From positions 1 to 17,456 of the forward strand of contig BNUY01000053.1 of NCBI GenBank assembly GCA_025997715.1: a stretch of 17,456 bases of DNA, written 5' to 3'. The notes beneath the pieces were generated by a model. The model was not told the origin of the DNA, did not search any database, and worked only from the letters and a program-made list of their open reading frames with translations. Position numbers and translations under genes: made by a program. The DNA comes from Spirochaetia bacterium (GTDB lineage: Bacteria > Spirochaetota > Spirochaetia > Treponematales > Breznakiellaceae). Shown here piece after piece: positions 1 through 7,372 of this stretch (positions are counted from its first letter, which is position 1; each line of letters begins with the position of its first letter).

Positions 1-115
1 TCGAGGTTCACCCGGTCTCCCGGACTTCCTCACGGCGCCGAACTGCCTGCCACCGGCTCCCTGGCCCCGTCAGACCAGAGTACCACTTTTCCCGATATTT
101 GAAATCATAGTATCT
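1..115. other. GC-rich structured stretch, unassigned
   Basis: This stretch holds no open reading frame I can support. It is GC-rich and rich in short inverted repeats such as CCGG-tctc-CCGG near position 13, and GGCGCC near 34. Read on the minus strand it includes GTGAGGAAGTCCGGG, which is loosely like the GAGGAAAGTCCGG core of RNase P RNA, but the surrounding bases do not follow that RNA as I know it. It could equally be part of a group II intron or another structured RNA cut by the window edge. I leave it unassigned. Confidence 0.2.
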
Positions 116-168
116 TTGCGGTTAAAATTCTTCTCTTTTCTTCATTATTTTTTCTATGCGTTTATCCC
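116..168 (+). repeat. Dispersed repeat, copy 1
   Basis: A 50-base stretch (118-167) is repeated in inverted orientation at 4111-4160 with about 2 mismatches. It begins GCGGTTAAAATTC and ends ATGCGTTTATC. It sits just downstream of the phosphoesterase stop codon. Together with copy 2 it brackets the HDOD-HDOD-phosphoesterase operon. Confidence 0.7.
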
Positions 169-174
169 GTCATT

Positions 175-1017
175 TTAGTCCGTATCCGCGTCAACAAAAA
201 ACTCCGCCCACACCGGGTAATGATCGCTCACCTGCTGCGGCTGTATGGTCAGTTCCGTAAAATCGTAGAGCTCGTCAAACCGGATAACCCCGCAGGCGCC
301 GGCGTAATCTTCCAGGGCAGAAGCAGTGATAATAATACGGTCGTAGGTATTATCACTAAGTGCCACGGTGGTATCATACTCGTTGGTAATAATACTGTGG
401 TACTCGTTCTCCGGGAATACCCCGGCCAGCATCGTTTCATCATAATAATTGCCGTCGGCGTTAAAATCACCGGCCAATACCACATCCGGTTCACCCCATA
501 GTTCCTGGAAATAGCGAACCACTTCCGGCAGGGCGGCAATCTCCCGGGCGGCGTTTGAGGGCTGGATGTGATTGTTTATCAGAATAAAATCAAATGCGTC
601 TTTGGTTTGAAAATAGACCCCCAGGGGATTCCGTTCAAACAGATCATCCGGGTCAGCCCAGGTTGTCTCCGCCGCAAGCCGCAGCTTAGTGGTGTCATAA
701 ATTACCCAGTACTGTTCTTTTGATCCGGACCGGCCTTCCCGGGGGCCTAAGACATAGGCGTATTTTGGGGGCAGCAGTTTCATAAACTCAAGCACCGGGG
801 CTATATCCCGGGACCGGACTTCCTGGATGGCCGTCACATCGGCTTGGGAAACAATATCCGCCAGGATGCGCGCCGCCTCCGGCTTCGCCATCTTCGATGC
901 GCCGAATATTTGAATGTTGAAAGAATAGAGCTTGATGGTTTCGGCATCGGCGTTAAGGGCATGGAAAGAGAGGAGGAGGAATAGGGGGAAATACCGCAGC
1001 GCCGAATTACGGAACAA
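175..1017 (-). CDS. Secreted endonuclease/exonuclease/phosphatase-family (DNase I-like) protein
   Basis: A 280-residue protein with the full metal-dependent phosphoesterase signature. It has an N-terminal signal peptide (about residues 1-25, hydrophobic PLFLLLSF, likely cleavage after ADA), the SFNIQIFG strand (N34), the catalytic AIQEVR glutamate (E66), SKEQYWVIY (99-107, as in DNase I-like proteins), NNH (148-150), GDFNADG (183-189) and the C-terminal SDHYPVW (264-270) with its Asp-His pair. It probably cleaves phosphodiester bonds in extracellular or periplasmic nucleic acid; a lipid or sugar-phosphate substrate cannot be excluded. The start is TTG at 1015-1017, directly abutting the TAA stop of the upstream HDOD gene (TAATTG), with a GAGGGG ribosome-binding site inside that gene's last codons. 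This implies translational coupling. The family is secure; the substrate is inferred. Confidence 0.88.
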   Translation of the reverse strand: MFRNSALRYFPLFLLLSFHALNADAETIKLYSFNIQIFGASKMAKPEAARILADIVSQADVTAIQEVRSRDIAPVLEFMKLLPPKYAYVLGPREGRSGSKEQYWVIYDTTKLRLAAETTWADPDDLFERNPLGVYFQTKDAFDFILINNHIQPSNAAREIAALPEVVRYFQELWGEPDVVLAGDFNADGNYYDETMLAGVFPENEYHSIITNEYDTTVALSDNTYDRIIITASALEDYAGACGVIRFDELYDFTELTIQPQQVSDHYPVWAEFFVDADTD

Positions 1018-2517
1018 TTACCCCTCAAGCTCCTTCTTGAACCCTGCGGAGAACCGTGCCAGGAGCTTGTCAATCTGGTTCTTGGTAGTGAGGCCGAAGC
1101 GCGCCAACACCGTCGGCTCGAACTGATCAAAGTTTACCGTGTTATTCTCGTATAGGCAGAACATATTGGCCAGATATACGGTGTCCACCAGGGTCCGGTA
1201 TTCCGCCGGGGCGGAGGCGGGATCATGGTGGTAACGGATGACGTTGATCAGCGCAGCAGAGAAATTCCATTTTTCGGCAACCATGGCGCCAATCTCGGCG
1301 TGATCCATCCCGGAGGCCAGGTACTCAAAGGTTGCGATGGGAAGGGACTTTTGGTCGCAAAATTCCCGGATATGGTTCATTAAATCAGGGTGAACCTGGG
1401 CGAAGATGATCTTGCCCATGTCATGGAGTATGCCCCCAACATAGACATCGTCCAGAACTTCGGGGTCCTTTTTGAAATTTTTGATGAGATTAAAGGCGTA
1501 GAAGGCCGTTTTATAGGAATGATCCCAAAGGACTTTCTTGTCGGCGGACTCTTCACCAAGGACTTTCAGGGTCCCGTAAGAATAGAGCAGGTTCCTGATG
1601 CCCTGGATACCCACCAGTTTAACCGCTTCGGCGATATTATTCACCTTTTTAGTGAGCATATACTGGGCGGAATTGACGATTTTCAGGAGGTCTGCGGTCA
1701 TCGCCGGGTCTGTGGAGATTTTCTGGGCAATGATGACGATGTTCGCATTGGGCTGCCTGATAAGCTGCTGTACCCGCCGTATGTTTTCCGGGAACTGGGG
1801 CAGGGAATTCACCTGCGCTACAATTGCGGCGGAGAGGGCGGAGAGGGCGGGAACCCCTTCCACCATCCTCCTGTCCATGGGAATACTAATCCGGGCGATG
1901 GTTTCCTTATCCGTGCTTCCGATGATAAAACTATCCTCATTGAGCCCCATTTTTTTGAGCATCTGCACCAGGATTGCCAGCCCTAGGCCGGCGCCCTCGG
2001 TAGCGTCCATTAATGGCCCAATGGCCTCCTCCAGATTATTGAATTGCCAGTTCAGCTTCTGTTGGATACGGATCAGCTCAGCGGCATTTATGATTACGTT
2101 ATTCCGGACCTCAATGGTGATGATATTGTTCCTAATTTGCAGGATAACCTTAATATAGAGGTCCTGTTCCTTCTGGAGCTGCAGATAATGGCCGATGTTG
2201 TTGAGGGTATCCTCCTTGAAGGATACTATTCCCTGGTCATAATCCCGGGGATTGACGAGGTCCAGGCCCCGTTCCTTAAAATAAACCCGTTTTGTGTTTG
2301 CCTTTTTCGCGTTCACCGCCAATTCCTGAACGCAATACACCAGATAATCCTTCAATTCCTCCCTATGAACCTCTTTGAGGAAGACGGAGATTACCTGCTC
2401 TATGTACAGCTCTACTTCATGGGGAAGGGCATACGTGGTGATGGTCAGGGGCGCCCCAGATATAACGGCCCCCCGTATTTTTGCTTCATCGACAGCCAAT
2501 TCCTGCACTGAAACCAT
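1018..2517 (-). CDS. GHKL ATPase-like / HDOD domain signalling protein (paralogue 2)
   Basis: A 499-residue protein. I start it at the ATG at 2515-2517, with AGAGGTAGGT just upstream, because the longer frame would run through the 3' end of the previous gene and lose similarity to the paralogue. Residues 1 to about 215 hold a GHKL-type ATP-binding fold: an N-box-like ELAVNAKKAN and a G2-like EGAGLGL. The rest is an HDOD domain. HDOD domains often lack HD-phosphohydrolase ligands, but here LWDHS, LHDMGK, DHAEIG and IRYHHDP are kept. This suggests metal binding or activity. It is closely similar along its length to the gene 37 bases upstream, so it arose by tandem duplication. Its last codon abuts the phosphoesterase start. 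A role in signalling, for example nucleotide or stress signalling, is inferred from family only. Confidence 0.85.
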   Translation of the reverse strand: MVSVQELAVDEAKIRGAVISGAPLTITTYALPHEVELYIEQVISVFLKEVHREELKDYLVYCVQELAVNAKKANTKRVYFKERGLDLVNPRDYDQGIVSFKEDTLNNIGHYLQLQKEQDLYIKVILQIRNNIITIEVRNNVIINAAELIRIQQKLNWQFNNLEEAIGPLMDATEGAGLGLAILVQMLKKMGLNEDSFIIGSTDKETIARISIPMDRRMVEGVPALSALSAAIVAQVNSLPQFPENIRRVQQLIRQPNANIVIIAQKISTDPAMTADLLKIVNSAQYMLTKKVNNIAEAVKLVGIQGIRNLLYSYGTLKVLGEESADKKVLWDHSYKTAFYAFNLIKNFKKDPEVLDDVYVGGILHDMGKIIFAQVHPDLMNHIREFCDQKSLPIATFEYLASGMDHAEIGAMVAEKWNFSAALINVIRYHHDPASAPAEYRTLVDTVYLANMFCLYENNTVNFDQFEPTVLARFGLTTKNQIDKLLARFSAGFKKELEG

Positions 2518-2554
2518 ACCTACCTCTGCAATAACTATATAGGAAAATAGTGGA

Positions 2555-4039
2555 TCAGTAAAGGCTCCTGAACCCCTCGGAGAACCGCGCCAGGAGGCTG
2601 TCGATCTGGGTCTTGGTATTGATACCGAGGCGCTCCAGTACCGCCGGATCGAATTGGTCAAAGCTAATAACGCCGTTCTCGTATTCGCAGAACATATTGG
2701 CCAGATACACGGCATCCACCAGGGTCCGGTATTCCGCCGGGGCCGCATCGGGATCATGGTGGTAGCGGATGGCGCAGATCAGGGCTTCGGGGAAATTCCA
2801 CTTTTCGGCGATCAGGGCGCCTATTTCGGCGTGGTTCATCCCGGCGGCGAGGTTCTCAAAGGTGGTGGGGGGAAGGGATTTTTGCTCGCAGAATTCCCGG
2901 ATATGGCTCATTAAATCCGGGTGGACATTGGCAAAAATGATCTTACCCATGTCATGGAGTATGCCCCCGACATAGGCATCGTCCGGAACATCCCCTTTCT
3001 TTTGAAAACTTTTCATAAGGCTCACCGCGTAGAAGGCCGTCTTATTGGAGTGTTCCCAGAGGGCTTTCTTGTCGGCGGATTCATCACCCAGGATTTTCTG
3101 GGTCCCATAGGAATAGAGCAGGGTCTTAATGCCCTGGATACCCACCAGTTTAACCGCTTCGACGATATTATTCACCCGCCGGGGGAGCATATACCGGGCG
3201 GAATTGACGGTTTTCAGGAGATCCGCGGTAATCGCCGGGTCCATGGCAATTTTCCGGGCAATGGTGACAATATCCGCATCGGGCTGCCTGATGAGCTGCT
3301 GTATCCGGAGGATATTTTCCGGGAACTGGGGCAGGGAATTCACGTTATCCACAATTGAGGCGGAGAGGGCGGCAATGCTTTCCATCACCCCCTTTTCCAT
3401 GGGGATACGTATCCGGGCGATAGTTTCCGTTTCGGTACTGCCGATGGCGAAACTATCCTCCCCGAGCCCCATTTTTTTGAGCATCAGCACCAGGATTGAG
3501 AGCCCCAGGCCGGCGCCCTCGGCCTCGTCCAGCACCAGGGCCATGGCATCCCCCAGATCATCGTTTTCCCAGTTCAGCCGCTGGTGGATACGGGTCAGCT
3601 CGGCGGTACTTACGGTTACATTATTCCGGACCTCAATGGTGATGACATTGTTTTTGATCAGCAGGAGCATCTTGATATAGAGGCCCCGTTCTTTCTGGAG
3701 CTGCAAATAGTGGCCAATATTGTTGAGGGTATCCTCCTTGAAGGATCGCATCCCCTCCTGATAATCCCGGGGATTGGCAAGGTTGAGCCCCCGTTCCCGA
3801 AAATAAACCCGTTTGGTGTTCGCCTTTTTCGCGTTCACCGTCAATTCCTTGACGCAATACACCAGATAATCCTTCAATTCCTCCCGGTGAACCAGTTTGA
3901 GGAAGACGCCGATTATCTGCTCTATGTACAGTTCCGCTTCATGGGGAAGGGTATAGGTGGTGATGATCAGGGGTATGCCGGATTGAACGGCTCTCCGTAT
4001 TTTTACTTCATCAACGGCTAATTCCCGGACAGGGGCCAT
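2555..4039 (-). CDS. GHKL ATPase-like / HDOD domain signalling protein (paralogue 1)
   Basis: A 494-residue protein starting at the ATG at 4037-4039 behind AGAGGTAGGT, the same ribosome-binding site as its paralogue. Residues 1 to about 217 form a GHKL-like domain: N-box KELTVNAKKAN at 64-74 and G2-like EGAGLGL at 174-180. The classical DxGxG box is not evident; VRNNV stands in its place. Residues about 222-494 are HDOD: SLPQFPENI (235-243), WEHS (328-331), ILHDMGK (360-366), NHAEIG (402-407) and RYHHDP (425-430). First gene of a three-gene operon (gap of 37 bases to paralogue 2). The fusion of an ATP-binding module to a metal-ligand-retaining HDOD domain suggests a nucleotide-responsive regulator, but no partner kinase or receiver is seen nearby. 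Confidence 0.85.
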   Translation of the reverse strand: MAPVRELAVDEVKIRRAVQSGIPLIITTYTLPHEAELYIEQIIGVFLKLVHREELKDYLVYCVKELTVNAKKANTKRVYFRERGLNLANPRDYQEGMRSFKEDTLNNIGHYLQLQKERGLYIKMLLLIKNNVITIEVRNNVTVSTAELTRIHQRLNWENDDLGDAMALVLDEAEGAGLGLSILVLMLKKMGLGEDSFAIGSTETETIARIRIPMEKGVMESIAALSASIVDNVNSLPQFPENILRIQQLIRQPDADIVTIARKIAMDPAITADLLKTVNSARYMLPRRVNNIVEAVKLVGIQGIKTLLYSYGTQKILGDESADKKALWEHSNKTAFYAVSLMKSFQKKGDVPDDAYVGGILHDMGKIIFANVHPDLMSHIREFCEQKSLPPTTFENLAAGMNHAEIGALIAEKWNFPEALICAIRYHHDPDAAPAEYRTLVDAVYLANMFCEYENGVISFDQFDPAVLERLGINTKTQIDSLLARFSEGFRSLY

Positions 4040-4110
4040 ACCTACCTCTTTGGGAATAGTATATAGCATGAGGGTAAATGCACGCAAGGGGAGCGCGGCT
4101 ATGGCAGCCA

Positions 4111-4185
4111 GGATAAACGCATAGGAAAAACAATGAAGAAAAGAGAAGAATTTTAACCGCGAAGGCGCCAAAGGCGACGAAGGAA
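4111..4185 (-). repeat. Dispersed repeat, copy 2 (inverted to copies 1 and 3)
   Basis: On the minus strand this reads from a TCGCC-TTTGGCGCC-TTCGCGG block into GGTTAAAATTC and ends ATGCGTTTATCC. Bases 4111-4160 match copy 1 (118-167) almost perfectly. The GC-rich block at 4157-4183 is the inverse of copy 3 at 4258-4284 with 3 mismatches over 27 bases. Frames through it give low-complexity hydrophobic peptides that are easily mistaken for genes. Confidence 0.7.
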
Positions 4186-4254
4186 AGAAAGAACAAGAGA
4201 ATCTGGCTAAAAAAATACTGAATTGTGCCTACGAAGTCCACTCATTTCTCTTCT

Positions 4255-4309
4255 TCCCCTTTGTCGCCTTCGGCGCCTTTGCGGTAAATTCTTTTCTTAT
4301 GCGTTTATC
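4255..4309 (+). repeat. Dispersed repeat, copy 3 (shorter variant)
   Basis: Contains TTTGTCGCC-TTCGGCGCC-TTTGCGG followed by a shortened AAATTC...TATGCGTTTATC tail. It faces copy 2, so the pair could form a hairpin with arms of about 27 bases and a loop of about 75 bases. Its terminal ATGCGTTTATC overlaps the last four codons (INA-stop) of the 152-residue gene, so the repeat appears to have supplied that gene's stop codon. It may also end transcription of the five-gene operon. Confidence 0.65.
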
Positions 4310-4755
4310 TTGCTTTCCCCCGGGGTATAGAGGATTCCCCCTGCCAAGTCTGCTATAGTGTATTGTTCATCCCCAGTCGTTGTGTAAATTGCTGCCTCTG
4401 CCATCGGCCCCACCCAATCTACCATTTTTGCAGCCCAATCAGAAATATAGTCTTTGGCCCTTTCAGATAAGGCAGCAAGCTGAATAGTGTAAAAATATTT
4501 ATTTTTTCTTATACGTATCCAGCCTTTGTTTAAAATATCCTTTATGATTTCTTCCCGGGCATTTTTCTCCGTTCCTACCGCTTCACCATAAAAGTGATAG
4601 CGATCCTCGATTTTCTCTATTGTCCAGCCAAACACTTTAGGGTTTTCAATAACCATTCGGATATGGGTATCCCCGTGTTTGATGCCCAGTATGTGTCCTT
4701 GAGGGCTAATCCACCATGCCGGGGCATTGGGATCAATGCTGATTGCTTCGTCCAT
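4297..4755 (-). CDS. Hypothetical 152-residue protein (last gene of HsdS/HsdM operon)
   Basis: I do not recognise a named family. The N-terminus WWISPQGHILGIKHGDTHI (about 14-32) and the middle KNAREEIIKDILNKGWIRI (about 63-81) recall small proteins I associate with phages and mobile regions that begin WISPDG and carry a GWIRIR motif; this is a memory-based impression. No signal peptide or membrane segment is visible. The start ATG at 4755 has GGGAG upstream at good spacing. It follows the DUF4116 gene by 15 bases and so is probably co-transcribed with it. Its C-terminal INA-stop lies inside a dispersed repeat, suggesting the original end was altered. Confidence 0.65.
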   Translation of the reverse strand: MDEAISIDPNAPAWWISPQGHILGIKHGDTHIRMVIENPKVFGWTIEKIEDRYHFYGEAVGTEKNAREEIIKDILNKGWIRIRKNKYFYTIQLAALSERAKDYISDWAAKMVDWVGPMAEAAIYTTTGDEQYTIADLAGGILYTPGESKINA

Positions 4756-4770
4756 AATTAATTTCTCCCA

Positions 4771-6195
4771 TCATTCCTCATTGGTAAAGCTGAAAGTATA
4801 ACGGTTTTTTGGATTACGTCCAAGCTGTATGTAGGACTGGCCCGGGTCGAGGAGGCCCGAAGGCGGGGGCGGCGGTTCTGTCAGGGTGCGGCCTTCCAGA
4901 GCAGCGATGAGTTCCGCGTAGGATGCGGGGTTTTCGGCTATAGGATTTTTGGGGTGGTACTTGTTTCTGATCGCCACCACGTCCCGCCAGCCATGGATAT
5001 TTAAGCCTTTGCCGTGGCCGCCTTCGAATTGTTCATCGCAGACAATACAACGGCAGCGCAGCCATACACTGCCCGAAAGAGGGCTCCCCGCAAAGGTATA
5101 CAATACTCCGGTTCCACCGCATTTACAGGCGGCAGTGAAAGCAGGTTCGTTTTCCCATAGCTCAATCAATTCCCCCAGGGTGACAAAATGATCTCCCATG
5201 TTGTTGAAAGTGACGTAACTGGTACCCCATAGGGCGGTTGGTTTGGGCATTGAATAGAAACGGGGCTCGGCCTTGATGATGTCCCTCTTTTTATAGATGA
5301 GGGGCAGGTACTCATTAAAAAGACGAACCTCCTCATCAAACAATCGCTTTCGCTCTGCCGCCACAGCCCTTTTCGCTTCCGTATAGGCAAGCATTTCCAC
5401 CGTGGGTTTCAGTATTTTATTGATCATTTCGTAATCCTGTTCAAGGGCAAACCAACAGAGATCTTCTGTCTGATCCCGCACTTGGCTGATCACACCGGCC
5501 TGTTTTTTTATCGCCGCCCGGCATACTTCAGGAGTCTGTTCCTTGACGTATTGGAGCACTTTTGGATTTTTGTTCACCGCATCCAGGCACAGGTCATTGG
5601 TACGGAAATATTCAGGGACATACCGCAGGGCATTTGCATCCTTTTCCACGGCGATGCGGCATAGATTTGCGGTGAGCAAGTCTTCGGGTACAAAGGCAAG
5701 GGCGTTGGGGTTTTTCTTCACCGCAATTTCGCACAACTTGGCCGTTGGCTGCGCAATACCTTCCAGACGGCCGTTTTCGGCGGCCAGTTTGCACAAATGA
5801 TTGTAGCGTGCTTCGCCATTTTGCGCTTTAATGAATGTCTCACGGTCAACCAGTGACATGTTAGCATCTTCGCCGTGATCGTTGAATACCATCTCGCAAA
5901 TGTCGCAGTATTCGTCTGCGGTGCAGGGTCTTGCATCCACAAAGGCCAGTGCCGCAGCACTGTGTGCTACTGCCAGGAAATAGCGTTCGATGGTATGCAA
6001 CTCCGGAGGCACAAATTGCAGGGCAGCCCCGTTTTTCCGCAGGGCGATGTCGCATAATTCCGCAGTTTTCTCCCGCACATATTGCAATGCGAGTCCGTCA
6101 TGCTCCAATGCTGCCTTGCAGAGGTCGTAGGGCTGAGGCAGCCCCAGTTTCGCCATGTGCCGGATTTTCCGAATTGGTTTAGTAAAGTAACCCAT
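4771..6195 (-). CDS. DUF4116-repeat protein with C-terminal Cys-rich (zinc-ribbon-like) region
   Basis: A 474-residue protein. Residues about 23-265 are repeats of roughly 22 residues of the form [D/E]LC-x-A-[V/L]-x-K-x-x-x-A-L-x-[Y/F]-V-x-E, for example LCEIAVKKNPNALAFVPED and VCRAAIKKQAGVISQV; these match DUF4116 as I know it. A charged helix follows (about 270-310). The C-terminal part carries CKCGG (357-361) and CRCIVC (381-386), a likely metal-binding knuckle, and then a proline run near 451. The ATG at 6193-6195 begins 1 base after the stop of the SUKH gene (TAA-T-ATG), with AGGAG inside that gene's end, so translation is coupled. DUF4116 has no known function to my knowledge; a scaffold or recognition role in the operon is an inference. 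Confidence 0.75.
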   Translation of the reverse strand: MGYFTKPIRKIRHMAKLGLPQPYDLCKAALEHDGLALQYVREKTAELCDIALRKNGAALQFVPPELHTIERYFLAVAHSAAALAFVDARPCTADEYCDICEMVFNDHGEDANMSLVDRETFIKAQNGEARYNHLCKLAAENGRLEGIAQPTAKLCEIAVKKNPNALAFVPEDLLTANLCRIAVEKDANALRYVPEYFRTNDLCLDAVNKNPKVLQYVKEQTPEVCRAAIKKQAGVISQVRDQTEDLCWFALEQDYEMINKILKPTVEMLAYTEAKRAVAAERKRLFDEEVRLFNEYLPLIYKKRDIIKAEPRFYSMPKPTALWGTSYVTFNNMGDHFVTLGELIELWENEPAFTAACKCGGTGVLYTFAGSPLSGSVWLRCRCIVCDEQFEGGHGKGLNIHGWRDVVAIRNKYHPKNPIAENPASYAELIAALEGRTLTEPPPPPSGLLDPGQSYIQLGRNPKNRYTFSFTNEE

Positions 6196-6196
6196 A

Positions 6197-7372
6197 TTAT
6201 ACTCCTATAATAGTTATCATTTCGTCAGTAACAGCTTCAAGCCAGGTAATTAATTCTTCTAATACCGCAATTATATGATGCTTATACCTTCTGTAATCAA
6301 TGTTATCACTATAATAAAAATCAGGATAGTCCATTATTTTCTTTTTCGGATGAAACATGAAGTTTTCATTATTCTTCATTTTATCCACCCTGATTGACAA
6401 TAGTGCAATCAATTCCTTTATCTGCTCTTTTGAATATTCTGTTGATATACCATAATAATCGAAATCCGGGTTGGCCTTTAGTAATAAATCATAAATTTTA
6501 TTAATTGTCCGCTCCGGAACCACTATTGCTTCTTTACGTCTTTTCCTCCAGTTATCATAACTCCCGGGCACAATAATTGATCCGATAACAGCAGAAAGCC
6601 TTTTGTAAATTTTATAATCATTCGCGGGATTATCTCTTTTCTCCGGTTTAATACCATTGCTATTCAAATTAGCTATTGTCTTTTTGTAAATACCTGCGTC
6701 GCCGGCAGCAAAATTTAAATACCCCATTTTATTGACATTGTTCTCTGAAATATATAAAATATGCATCGCAGAGCGATTATCCATATAATAATTTGAATAA
6801 ACTGTTCCATTATCCTTTGTCTGTGATATGTCAGCTAATTTTTGAATAAGAATAGTTCCATTATTTATTAACAGAGTTACTCTTTCAATATCATGGATAT
6901 CATGTACGCTAAATCTATATTCCAATCCTCCCTCCAAACTATTCTCAATACTGAAATGGAGTAGAAATTTTTCAAGTGTTTCCTTGTTTTTCGAGCTTTC
7001 ATGCCAGACAAAGGTAAAATGATGGCTGGTATCACCTTTTAACCGTTCACTGCTTTTTGTATATACCAATGGATTTTTTTGCTGCATGTCCGCTGCTTTT
7101 ATTCCATAAAATTTATTCCAACCTTTTTCCTTGCAGAATACTACATAATCTTCATCCAGAAAAATATCTTGTATTCTGAATAATTCATCATTATAGTTTA
7201 GTATCTGACTGTTGCCAAACTGCAGGTAGTAGTTTCGTAATTGTTCAGGAAAAACCAAGTGAAGCATCTTTTCAGCATCTTTAATTTCAGCTTCATTGAT
7301 TCCGCACTGCTCTAATTGCTGAGCCGGGTAGAGTGTAGTGATAACTTGTTCTATAAACACCTTATTTTCCAT
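6197..7372 (-). CDS. SUKH (SMI1/KNR4)-type domain protein
   Basis: A 391-residue protein read from the ATG at 7370-7372; a TTG two codons upstream is possible. The N-terminal stretch GINEAEIKDAEKMLHL..FPEQLRNYYLQFGNS fits the SMI1/KNR4 (SUKH) pattern, in which a helix with an acidic start is followed by P-x-x-[LY]-x-x-[FY]-[LY]. The remaining 250 or more residues have no motif I can name and are rich in Asn, Tyr, Lys and Ile. Its base composition is clearly more AT-rich than that of its operon neighbours, a sign of separate acquisition. It overlaps the 3' end of the methylase gene by 11 bases. SUKH domains are known as immunity proteins for polymorphic toxins and as partners in conflict systems; which role applies here is unknown. 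Confidence 0.68.
   Translation of the reverse strand: MENKVFIEQVITTLYPAQQLEQCGINEAEIKDAEKMLHLVFPEQLRNYYLQFGNSQILNYNDELFRIQDIFLDEDYVVFCKEKGWNKFYGIKAADMQQKNPLVYTKSSERLKGDTSHHFTFVWHESSKNKETLEKFLLHFSIENSLEGGLEYRFSVHDIHDIERVTLLINNGTILIQKLADISQTKDNGTVYSNYYMDNRSAMHILYISENNVNKMGYLNFAAGDAGIYKKTIANLNSNGIKPEKRDNPANDYKIYKRLSAVIGSIIVPGSYDNWRKRRKEAIVVPERTINKIYDLLLKANPDFDYYGISTEYSKEQIKELIALLSIRVDKMKNNENFMFHPKKKIMDYPDFYYSDNIDYRRYKHHIIAVLEELITWLEAVTDEMITIIGV

Noticed and set aside
2518..2757. N-terminal 80-residue extension of HDOD paralogue 2
   Set aside because: It lies in another frame over the 3' end of paralogue 1, has no similarity to paralogue 1, and a good AGAGGTAGGT-ATG lies at 2517.
4040..4171. N-terminal 44-residue extension of HDOD paralogue 1, looking like a membrane segment
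   Set aside because: It runs through the dispersed repeat; the paralogue begins at the equivalent ATG with an identical ribosome-binding site.
4011..4241. Minus-strand frame with a hydrophobic low-complexity peptide (FLSFVAFGAFAVKILLFSS)
   Set aside because: It is produced by the dispersed repeat; the same kind of peptide appears wherever this repeat occurs. No ribosome-binding site, and it overlaps the HDOD start.
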